NCBI RefSeq assembly: GCF_023017105.1
Contig: NZ_JALKEV010000016.1
Location: 56,207 to 120,206 of the forward strand
Source: Halalkalibacter sp. APA_J-10(15)
GTDB taxonomy: Bacteria > Bacillota > Bacilli > Bacillales > Bacillaceae_D
Reading direction: 5' to 3'
Length of the DNA stretch: 64,000 bases
In this document: positions 34,490-42,124 of the stretch, in pieces
Layout of the letters: every line of letters begins with the position of its first letter
Position numbering within the stretch: the stretch's first letter is position 1
Program-made: the position numbers and the translations under genes
Notes under the pieces: generated by a model
The model's input: only the letters and a program-made list of their open reading frames with translations
What the model was told of the DNA's origin: nothing
Databases searched by the model: none

Positions 34490-34690
34490 AAAAGTTAAAA
34501 AAAACCACGCTCCCTCTACCGGGATGGGGGGAAAGCTCCTGCAGGCGAGGTGGGCACTGAACTAACATGCTAAGCCAGTGGATTTTAGCTTGCTCTCTCC
34601 TCCTGCTGGATTCGGCCACACCGTCCCGTCCGCTCACAAATCACATTGCTTTAGCAAATCGTTCTCTACGCCGTTGGAGACTGTCACATT
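34490..34690. repeat. Probable dispersed intergenic repeat
   Basis: This block is distinctly more GC-rich than its surroundings and includes AAAGCTCCTGCAGGCGAGG, a motif common in intergenic repeats of Bacillaceae. A related motif occurs at 6708-6880. It encodes no evident protein and lies where a binding-protein gene might be expected. Confidence 0.5.
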
Positions 34691-34700
34691 AAACATACAA

Positions 34701-34741
34701 ATAAGCTACTTTGAGTAAGGTTGACTCTCAAAGTAGCTTAT
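34701..34741 (-). terminator. Terminator of the histidine kinase gene
   Basis: ATAAGCTACTTTGAG pairs perfectly with CTCAAAGTAGCTTAT across an 11-base loop, five bases after the kinase stop. Confidence 0.85.
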
Positions 34742-34746
34742 ACAAA

Positions 34747-36498
34747 CTACGAGGGTTTCATTTCATTACTAGCTGGGCATATGATTTCTACTGTAGTTCC
34801 TTTCCCTAATTCACTTACCATTTTGAATGAAAACTGATCGCCATATAGTAATTTCATCCGATAATATACGTTTCGAATACCAACCCGATCTCCCATTGAT
34901 TCATCAGCTTCTAATGAATGTAAATAATCCTTAAGAAATGATTGCTCCATTCCTACACCATTATCTGTCACCGTACATACGATGTAATCCTGGGATTTCA
35001 TAATCTTAACCGTGATAAAACCATTCCCTAACTTCGGTTCAACTCCATGAATACTTGCATTTTCTACAAATGGAGTGAAAGCCATATTTGGTACCATACA
35101 ACCTTTAACATTCTCATCCAATTGAACATGATAGCTTAGCTTTTCACCGAAACGATACTGCTGTATTTCTAAGAAGTACTCAAGCATTTTTACTTCCTCT
35201 TCTACACGAACCCACTCCTTGCCCCAAGAAATTGAATTTCGCAATATCTTAGCCATGTTCTTTATGATATGAGCCGTTTCGTTTTCATCTTTTAACATAC
35301 TTCGCATACGAATTGTCTCTAACGAATTAAATAAGAAATGCGGATTAATTTGACTTTGTAATGCGCTTAACTGCGCCTGCTTACTTTTTAACTCCAAATC
35401 TTTCTTTTGAATATTGGCAATGTATACATCATTGATTAAGTCTTTTATCTTCTTAGACATATGATTAAACTCTGATGTTAATTGACCTATCTCATCTTTG
35501 TACTCAACTCCTTCAATAATATCAAACTTTTGATTTTTTACTCTTTTCATCTTTCGAAGAATTCGTAGTAAACGAACATGAAGTGAGCTTGTTATATAAA
35601 TAATAATAAAGGATGGTACAAAGAAATTAATCGAGGCCATAATAAAAATAAACCGTCTAGAATTGTGCGCCTCCTCAAGCGCTACACTTTCAGAAACCAC
35701 ACCAATGACTTGCCAATTTTCCATATAATGATCATGGTACGTTTCAGAAAAAAGCAACGAATCCGCTGAAACATACTTTTCCGAGAAAATACGATTGTCT
35801 GTTTCAATTTCATTTAACTCCGTACTGTAAAGGATTTCATTTTGCTTATTAACTAAATACACGTCTCCTTGAAACGTTGCATTTTCAAACGCTTTTCTGA
35901 TCATTTCTGTATTTAAGTCTATTTTAACAATTTTGACTTTTGTATTACTGTGAAAGTGATTAAGTATCCTTACAATACTAAAAACATTCGTTTCAGGGCT
36001 ATTTTCGTCAACTGTTCGTATAACTCTAGGCATATAAGATGTCGACTGTAACACGTCATGAATCCATTCCTTAGTAGCAGCACTTTCAGTTACGTTCCGT
36101 ACACCACCTGCATACAAAACCGTTGGATTATCAGTATATAATAATATATTCTGGATGGAATTATATAGAGCACTGTACTTATAATTCCGCCAGACATTAT
36201 CATAATCCTGAACATACTCAACGATCGATTCATAATCTTTTTCAAGGAAGTCATGTAATAGCTTATCCGTATATAATGTCGACGAAATACCTATAGCATC
36301 ATTCACAACTCGTTCAAAGCTATCAGCCATATGCTCTACTGCTAATGTTAAATCTGCCTCCTTTTGCTTCTTCACATTACTAATTGTCACATGATAAAAA
36401 ATAATATTCGTTAATAATATCGGAATAAAAACGGAGAAAAAATAAATGATTAACAATTTATTTTTTAAGTTAATATTATTCAGATGAAATTTCTTCAT
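34747..36498 (-). CDS. YesM-type sensor histidine kinase
   Basis: The ATG at 36498 follows GAGGG; this start leaves a 13-bp gap after the regulator gene and is preferred to the longer frame starting at 36525. The 583-residue product has two membrane helices (about 14-38 and 278-302) flanking an extracellular sensor region, then HAMP, and a LytS/YesM-type kinase core with QINPHFLFNSLETIRM (phosphorylated His), N-box FTPFVENASIHGVE and DNGVGM. YesM kinases respond to oligosaccharides in the medium. It is cotranscribed with the AraC-type regulator and likely controls the adjacent transport and xylanase genes. Confidence 0.93.
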   Translation of the reverse strand: MKKFHLNNINLKNKLLIIYFFSVFIPILLTNIIFYHVTISNVKKQKEADLTLAVEHMADSFERVVNDAIGISSTLYTDKLLHDFLEKDYESIVEYVQDYDNVWRNYKYSALYNSIQNILLYTDNPTVLYAGGVRNVTESAATKEWIHDVLQSTSYMPRVIRTVDENSPETNVFSIVRILNHFHSNTKVKIVKIDLNTEMIRKAFENATFQGDVYLVNKQNEILYSTELNEIETDNRIFSEKYVSADSLLFSETYHDHYMENWQVIGVVSESVALEEAHNSRRFIFIMASINFFVPSFIIIYITSSLHVRLLRILRKMKRVKNQKFDIIEGVEYKDEIGQLTSEFNHMSKKIKDLINDVYIANIQKKDLELKSKQAQLSALQSQINPHFLFNSLETIRMRSMLKDENETAHIIKNMAKILRNSISWGKEWVRVEEEVKMLEYFLEIQQYRFGEKLSYHVQLDENVKGCMVPNMAFTPFVENASIHGVEPKLGNGFITVKIMKSQDYIVCTVTDNGVGMEQSFLKDYLHSLEADESMGDRVGIRNVYYRMKLLYGDQFSFKMVSELGKGTTVEIICPASNEMKPS

Positions 36499-36511
36499 GG
36501 ATAACCCTCTT

Positions 36512-38095
36512 TTATTTCGTATCACTTTCTTTAAGAATTTGATTTCGATATTCAGTAGGTGTCATTTTCTTAATTTTCTCAAACTGTGTTACAAAATAAT
36601 CTGGACTTTGGAAACCAACCTTCTCAGCAATTTCATACACCCGTAAATTCGTTTGTCGTAATAGCCTCTTTGCTTCCTCTATCCTCACTTCTAGTAAATA
36701 TTCCTTGAAATACATTCCGTAAGCTTTCTTAAATAATTGTCCCATATAAACTGGATTCATAAAAAACTGAGTCGCTATACTTTTTAAACTAATATTTTTA
36801 TGGAAATTGGCTTCAATGTATTTTTTGACCTTTTGAATATCGCCCTTTCCATTCTGCTTTCTTAACTCTATTAAATAATTGGATGTTTCTACGACAAAAT
36901 GAATAAACATTTCCTTTAGTTGTTCAAAAGTAAGTGAGTAGTGATGCCACCTTAACATGAATGGTAATTTTGTTAATTCACTCTCATCACCTTCCATGCT
37001 TCGAATTGTTTTTATCACACTATGAATACATCTATTAATCGATGTCTTAATCGCTTCTGGAGCAAATAACTTTGACTGAAACTCTTCAAACATGATATCG
37101 ACCGCTGATAGAGCCTCACCTTGATTGTTCTCCTCAATTGCTGCCAATAGAGTGTGATAAATCGACGTCTCCATTTCAGTATGATTAATCGCTTTCTCTT
37201 CTATGTCTTTGAAAAAAAGTGGACGATGATTTAATATCGTATATTTATATTGCATCGTAACATTGGCTGTTTCAAATGAAATCGATACATTTTCAAGATT
37301 TTCTACTCGTTGTCCAATATAAAGTGATATCGCTTTCTCTAAACGTCGTTCCAATAATTCTTGTAATTTTTCAATAAAAATATCGAGTGAGTTCATGCAA
37401 CGATAAAATAAAGCATCAGAAATCACCATTCCATAGCTATGACGTTGATGATTCCTTATAGGTAAAGGTATCTTATCTGATAATAGCTCTCCTATGACAT
37501 GCTCGATTTTAATTTGTTCATTTTGAAACCATATATCTTCTTCCTCTTCAAGCGATGCTGTATTTACTTCTACAATTAAATAATAAAAACAACTTGCTTT
37601 TTGTGACTGTAAAATATCATGAAAGTCATGGACATATTCGCTTTTTCCACTTATTAATTCTTCTAATTTCGTTGAAATTTGTACTTTTTCATTATTTTGT
37701 TTCATCACTTTCTCTTCTTTTAGTGTTGTTGCTAGCTGCTTTAATGTATCTTCTAATTCTTCCTTTTCTATTGGTTTTAAAATGAAATCATATACCCCAT
37801 ACCGAACTGCTTTTTGTGCATATTTAAAATCACTATATCCACTTAGTATAATAAATTTTGTATTTAATCGTTTTTCTTCGATAACTGATCGTATCAATTC
37901 TAATCCATCCAAAACAGGCATTCTTATATCTGTTATAACAACATCTGGTTCGTATTCTTCTATTTTTTGTAGTGCTCCTTCACCATTATCTGCTTCTGCA
38001 CATACTTCATACCCACAGTCCTCCCAATTAATAAGGTTCTTTAAACCAATTCTTACAAACTGTTCATCATCTACTAAAATTACTTTATTTAGCAT
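36512..38095 (-). CDS. YesN-type response regulator with AraC DNA-binding domain
   Basis: The ATG at 38095 follows AAAGGGG by eight bases; the frame's GTG at 38113 has none. The 527-residue protein has an N-terminal receiver with acidic pocket LVDDE, phosphorylated Asp56 (VVITDIRMP) and Lys in FILKPIEKEEL. A long central region (about 130-415) leads to a C-terminal AraC pair of helix-turn-helices (ISLKSIATQFFMNPVYMGQL, then VYEIAEKVGFQSPDYFVTQF). It activates sugar genes when phosphorylated. The kinase gene follows directly. Two perfect cre sites lie upstream. Confidence 0.93.
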   Translation of the reverse strand: MLNKVILVDDEQFVRIGLKNLINWEDCGYEVCAEADNGEGALQKIEEYEPDVVITDIRMPVLDGLELIRSVIEEKRLNTKFIILSGYSDFKYAQKAVRYGVYDFILKPIEKEELEDTLKQLATTLKEEKVMKQNNEKVQISTKLEELISGKSEYVHDFHDILQSQKASCFYYLIVEVNTASLEEEEDIWFQNEQIKIEHVIGELLSDKIPLPIRNHQRHSYGMVISDALFYRCMNSLDIFIEKLQELLERRLEKAISLYIGQRVENLENVSISFETANVTMQYKYTILNHRPLFFKDIEEKAINHTEMETSIYHTLLAAIEENNQGEALSAVDIMFEEFQSKLFAPEAIKTSINRCIHSVIKTIRSMEGDESELTKLPFMLRWHHYSLTFEQLKEMFIHFVVETSNYLIELRKQNGKGDIQKVKKYIEANFHKNISLKSIATQFFMNPVYMGQLFKKAYGMYFKEYLLEVRIEEAKRLLRQTNLRVYEIAEKVGFQSPDYFVTQFEKIKKMTPTEYRNQILKESDTK

Positions 38096-38164
38096 TTTTT
38101 TGACCCCTTTCACGCAGGAAGACTTAAAACAACTATGTCTCTATTGTATTACTTTTCAGGCTGA

Positions 38165-38179
38165 TTGAAAACGATTCCA
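38165..38179 (+). promoter_or_regulatory. Perfect cre site 1 upstream of the yesN-like gene
   Basis: TTGAAAACGATTCCA matches WTGNAANCGNWNNCW at all positions. It lies 70-84 bp upstream of the regulator ATG. Confidence 0.6.
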
Positions 38180-38292
38180 TAAATAATGTTACAGCATCCA
38201 GTTTCCTTAAATGGAAGCAAAACCTCCTATGAAGCAAGGCTCCTTAAGAGGTTTTATCATTTTCTTAACTATTTAGTGACAATTTCTTCAAA

Positions 38293-38307
38293 TGTAATCG
38301 TTTGCAA
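38293..38307 (-). promoter_or_regulatory. Perfect cre site 2 in the divergent region
   Basis: The minus strand reads TTGCAAACGATTACA, again a full consensus match. It could serve the yesN-like operon or the divergent HpaB-like gene. Confidence 0.55.
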
Positions 38308-38544
38308 GTGAAGAGTAATCATAAAAAAATATGTACAAATTATTATAATCAATTTAAAGGGTTTTCGAACTATAAAAACTTTAGTATTAACCTAATTAAA
38401 TTAACAAATTTTCAACTTAACTATGGAAACATGGGTCATTTCAAGGAAATTGATTGCATGTGTTAGTGGTTAACAACATATAAATAGCTGAATCCTTTTT
38501 GTCTAAATATAATAAAGCACATCAAAAGTAAAGGTGTGGGTAAA

Positions 38545-39990
38545 ATGACTCTCTTATCAGGTAAACAATTTATTAACCGCTTAGATCAAATGAATAATGA
38601 CGTTTGGGTTGCAGGTGAAAGAATCCTAGGGAAAATCTCAGAACATCCAGCATTTAAAGGAATTTTAGGAACTAAAGAACACATCTATAATATGTATCAC
38701 GATGAAGCGTACCAGGCGAAATTGACCTACTTCAACAATGGTATATACAATAAAATATCTTTTCAGACACCAAAAACGATTGACGATTTACAAAAAAGAA
38801 GGCAAGCAACTCAATTAATCGCTCGAACAAATGGAGGAACGATCGGCCGTTCTCCTGATTATATTCACACTGCTATTATGACATTAAGTCAGTCCAAGTC
38901 TTTCTTTGATACTCGATTTCAAAAAAACCTTTCTTCTGCATTAGAACGTGCAATCGAAAATGACCTATCATATACTCATTCATTCGTAAATCCACAAACA
39001 AATAGATCAACACACTATACTGAATACTTAAATGATTTAAAAGAGGAAGAGATTGTTGCAGCTCGAATGCTGCATGAAACAGAGGAAGGGATTATCATTC
39101 ATGGAGCTAGATTGCTTGCAACACAGGGTGGTATAACGGATGAGATTCTCGTACTCCCTGCAGCAAGTACAATAATGGAACCGTGGTATGCATTTGCGTT
39201 CACCATTTCTTCCAACACAAAAGGCGTGCGTTTTTATTGTCGAGAGCCTTACTCGACTTCAACAAATAACAATTCATATAACTATCCACTTAGCTCAAGG
39301 TTTGATGAAATTGATACGGTCGTTGTCTTTGATCATGTTCTGATCCCTTGGGATCGTATATTCTTTTACAATGATTGCGAACGAGCTAAAACAGTTTTTC
39401 AACAAACGGATCTCAATATGATGCTTCTTTTCCAAGCAGTATCTCGACAAATTATTAAAACTGAATTTTTACTAGGAATCAGTGAAGCACTAGCTTCGTC
39501 TATAGCCATTACCCAATACCAGCATATCCAAGAAAAAATAAGCGAAATAATTGTAACGTTAGAAATCATGAAAGCTCTACTCTTTCGTGCTGAACAAAAA
39601 GCATCGCCTAATGCTTATGGCATGATGGTACCATTAGCAACTCCACTTATGACCGCTTCAACATTTTATCAAAAAATGTACCCTAAAATGACTGACTTCC
39701 TCCAGCAAATAGGAGCAAGCGGACTGATTTCTCTTCCTACTGAGGCTGATTTCGAACTAGATCCAACGTTATCCCTTGAGCATTATTTACGTTCTCAAAC
39801 ATCGGATGGAAAAAAGAAGGTTCAGCTTTCAAGATTAGCGTGGGACTTAACGATGAGTGCCTTTGGTTCAAGACAAACGCAATATGAAAGGTACTTTTTT
39901 GGAGACCCTATACGACTCGCTTCGGCGCTTTATCAAGCCTATCCAAAAGAACCATTCACTAATCATATTCATCATTTTTTAAAAGAATAG
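38545..39990 (+). CDS. 4-hydroxyphenylacetate 3-hydroxylase (HpaB) family flavin monooxygenase
   Basis: The ATG at 38545 is nine bases after AAGGTG; the in-frame GTG at 38536 is less likely. The 481-residue protein fits the HpaB/PvcC/YoaI family of acyl-CoA-dehydrogenase-fold oxygenases, with LSGKQFINRLDQMNNDVWVAG (abbreviated here as LSGKQFINRLD), RTNGGTIGRSPDYIHTA, FDHVLIPWDRIFFYND and EHYLRSQTSDGKKKVQL as typical stretches. These enzymes hydroxylate phenols using reduced FAD from a separate reductase (HpaC). No HpaC gene is beside it, so a reductase would be encoded elsewhere. The natural substrate is unknown. Confidence 0.88.
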   Translation: MTLLSGKQFINRLDQMNNDVWVAGERILGKISEHPAFKGILGTKEHIYNMYHDEAYQAKLTYFNNGIYNKISFQTPKTIDDLQKRRQATQLIARTNGGTIGRSPDYIHTAIMTLSQSKSFFDTRFQKNLSSALERAIENDLSYTHSFVNPQTNRSTHYTEYLNDLKEEEIVAARMLHETEEGIIIHGARLLATQGGITDEILVLPAASTIMEPWYAFAFTISSNTKGVRFYCREPYSTSTNNNSYNYPLSSRFDEIDTVVVFDHVLIPWDRIFFYNDCERAKTVFQQTDLNMMLLFQAVSRQIIKTEFLLGISEALASSIAITQYQHIQEKISEIIVTLEIMKALLFRAEQKASPNAYGMMVPLATPLMTASTFYQKMYPKMTDFLQQIGASGLISLPTEADFELDPTLSLEHYLRSQTSDGKKKVQLSRLAWDLTMSAFGSRQTQYERYFFGDPIRLASALYQAYPKEPFTNHIHHFLKE

Positions 39991-40012
39991 TTAAAAGTCA
40001 AAATACAAGCGT

Positions 40013-40056
40013 AAAGGCACTGAAAAAGTTTGGTTTTAACCTTTTTAAGTGCCTTT
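40013..40056 (+). terminator. Terminator of the HpaB-like gene
   Basis: AAAGGCACTGAAAAAG pairs with CTTTTTAAGTGCCTTT with one interruption, followed by ACCTTTTTC. It has the CACTGAAAAAG core of other terminators in the window. Confidence 0.75.
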
Positions 40057-40122
40057 ACCTTTTTCATATTTTAAGTGAAGAATAAGGTTGGCTTTTCTAT
40101 TACTAAACTTTTTTAAACTTTT

Positions 40123-40878
40123 CTACAAGCACCACGTTTGAATCGCTTTCGCAACACCATCTTCTTCATGACTTGATGAAATCCAATTTGCAGCTTCCTT
40201 TACTACCTCTTGTGCATTTCCCATAGCCACACCCATTCTAGCCTCTTGAATCATCGCTAAATCATTAATACTATCACCTATTGCCATAACATTTTCCAAA
40301 GTGAACCCTAACTTATGACACACAAATTCTATAGCCTTTGCCTTGTTAACACCGATTGCATTAATTTCTAAATTAGTCGGGCTGGAATTTGTAATTTCTA
40401 GCGTACCTAATTTTGATAAATCTTCATATATTAGTTCTCTGATTCTATCATCTTCAATGTCAAACCCAAATTTCATCCATTCATGGGAATGAATATCTTC
40501 TGCCGGAAATACCTCGCGCCACACATTATCCACTGAAGCGGCCCAACAATATGTTTGGTGCTTCTCCTTTAAACGCCACATATATTCAACTAAATCTGAA
40601 TCGAGGGTTTTTCGTTCAATGAGCTCAAGTGAATCGTCCCAAACCTCACTTCCATTAACCGTAATTAAATAAGAATTTAATGATAAATTTTCAATTAATG
40701 GATCCAGAGTCATTCTCGTTCTTCCTGTACTAATGACTACATGAATCCCTTGATCTTGCGCAGCCTTGATTGCATTTCGGTTTTCATTAGAGATTTGATG
40801 CTCCTTATTCAATAGTGTTCCATCCATATCAATTGCAATTAATTTAATATTTACTTCTTTCTCAGCCTTCTCTGCCAT
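40123..40878 (-). CDS. Cof-type HAD-IIB phosphatase
   Basis: The ATG at 40878 follows GGAGG; the ORF start upstream at 40893 lacks a signal. The 251-residue protein carries HAD motifs DMDGTLLNKEH (nucleophile Asp), STGRTR, Lys in NKAKAIEF, and GDSINDLAMIQEA, with a small IIB cap. It is a second member of the same family as the gene at 10676 but clearly a different paralogue (for example SWISSSHEEDGVAK at the C-terminus). Probable substrates are sugar phosphates or flavin/pyridoxal phosphates. It is a single gene. Confidence 0.92.
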   Translation of the reverse strand: MAEKAEKEVNIKLIAIDMDGTLLNKEHQISNENRNAIKAAQDQGIHVVISTGRTRMTLDPLIENLSLNSYLITVNGSEVWDDSLELIERKTLDSDLVEYMWRLKEKHQTYCWAASVDNVWREVFPAEDIHSHEWMKFGFDIEDDRIRELIYEDLSKLGTLEITNSSPTNLEINAIGVNKAKAIEFVCHKLGFTLENVMAIGDSINDLAMIQEARMGVAMGNAQEVVKEAANWISSSHEEDGVAKAIQTWCL

Positions 40879-41004
40879 GTTAAACCTCCACATTCCAATT
40901 GTTATCTACAACAGATACATTTATTGTAGAATAGGATCAATTATTAGGCAAATTCAAGTTGTAAATGGTATAGTAAAAGTAGAATTTCTAAGGAGGATGA
41001 TATT

Positions 41005-42060
41005 GTGTCAAACGAGACAACCTTTGTAGCATACGTTGGTACATACACAAATGGAGAGAGCAAAGGAATTTATCGCTTATCGCTTAATCCTAAGGAAGCA
41101 ACTATTCAAAATTTACAAGTTGCTGCTGAAATAGAAGGCCCAACATACTTAACGCTAAGTTCAACGAATTCACATCTATATGCAGTTGGAAAAGAAGGAG
41201 AACAAGGCGGAGTTGTAGCATATTCGATTAATGAGGATCATTCATTAACAGAGTTGAACCGACAGTTAAGTGTTGGGAGCTCTCCTTGTCATGTTCAATT
41301 AAATGAAAAAGATGACTTATTATTTTCTGCAAATTATCATAAAGGACAAGCAGATGTTTACCCTATTCTATCAGATGGTTCTTTACAGCCTTCCTATTCT
41401 ACAGTAACTCATGAAGGTCACGGACCTAACGAAGCTAGACAAGAAAAGGCACATGCTCATTTTGCTGGTTTAACTCCTGATGGAAAATATGTCACCGTCG
41501 TTGACTTAGGAACAGATACAATTGCTTTATACAAATTACGTAACCAAACGTTAGAATTACATAAAGAAATGAGTGTTAAACCTGGATCTGGACCTAGACA
41601 CATTCGTTTCTCAAACGATGGAAAATTTGCATACGTAAATGCTGAGTTAAGCTCAGAGCTCATTGTATTTTCATACGATAGCGAGCAAGGGTTACTAGAA
41701 GAAATCCAAACCGTATCCACATTACCTGAAGGCTTTACCGGTGAAAATACAGGAGGAGCTATTCATTTATCAAAAAATGGCCGTTTCATTTATGCTTCCA
41801 ACCGTGGACACGATAGTATTGCTCACTTTACGATTGATGAACATACAGGTAAGGTTAAAAGAAATGCGATTACATCAACAGGTGGAGAACACCCTCGAGA
41901 CTTTACCATTGACCCAAGCGGTAGATACCTCTTAGCAGCGAATAGAGATACGAGTAATATTGTCCTTTTCAATATTAATGACCAAACTGGTTCACTAACG
42001 TCAGCTAATGTTCAGGTGAAAGCACCAAATCCTGTTTGTGTGAAATTTCTCCATCAATAA
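41005..42060 (+). CDS. 6-phosphogluconolactonase-like seven-bladed propeller (YkgB type)
   Basis: A GTG start at 41005 lies eight bases after AGGAGG. The 351-residue product matches the lactonase family: YVGTYTNGESKGIYRLSLN at the N-terminus, repeated propeller blades (SPCHVQLNEKDDLLFSANYH, PRHIRFSNDGKFAYVNAELS, HPRDFTIDPSGRYLLAANRD) and a C-terminal PNPVCVKFL. Members of the YkgB/Pgl group hydrolyse 6-phosphogluconolactone in the pentose phosphate pathway in Bacillus. It is a single gene with a bidirectional terminator after it. Confidence 0.93.
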   Translation: MSNETTFVAYVGTYTNGESKGIYRLSLNPKEATIQNLQVAAEIEGPTYLTLSSTNSHLYAVGKEGEQGGVVAYSINEDHSLTELNRQLSVGSSPCHVQLNEKDDLLFSANYHKGQADVYPILSDGSLQPSYSTVTHEGHGPNEARQEKAHAHFAGLTPDGKYVTVVDLGTDTIALYKLRNQTLELHKEMSVKPGSGPRHIRFSNDGKFAYVNAELSSELIVFSYDSEQGLLEEIQTVSTLPEGFTGENTGGAIHLSKNGRFIYASNRGHDSIAHFTIDEHTGKVKRNAITSTGGEHPRDFTIDPSGRYLLAANRDTSNIVLFNINDQTGSLTSANVQVKAPNPVCVKFLHQ

Positions 42061-42075
42061 CATAAGGTATGAAAA

Positions 42076-42115
42076 AAGCGCACTGCCTGGGACATTCTCT
42101 CTGCTCAGTGCGCTT
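42076..42115. terminator. Bidirectional terminator
   Basis: AAGCGCACTG pairs perfectly with CAGTGCGCTT across a 20-base loop. It lies between the convergent lactonase and asparagine synthetase genes. Confidence 0.8.
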
Positions 42116-42124
42116 ATCTCTCCT

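Larger units (their letters stand above)
34220..34746. other. Gene-free interval between the permease operon and the histidine kinase gene
   Basis: This 527-bp interval contains two cre-like sites close to the permease start, a GC-rich repeat-like block (about 34490-34690) and the kinase terminator at 34701. I saw no protein-like open frame and no remnant of a solute-binding protein gene. Confidence 0.6.
38096..38544. other. Divergent regulatory region between the regulator and HpaB-like genes
   Basis: This 449-bp region holds two perfect cre sites (38165 and 38293) and an inverted repeat AAAACCTC...GAGGTTTT (38219-38257). The rest is AT-rich without an open frame. No riboswitch or tRNA was recognised. 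Confidence 0.6.

Noticed and set aside
38219-38257. Inverted repeat AAAACCTC...GAGGTTTT as a riboswitch or terminator
   Set aside because: It lies between divergent genes, lacks a T-run in either suitable position and shows no known riboswitch core.
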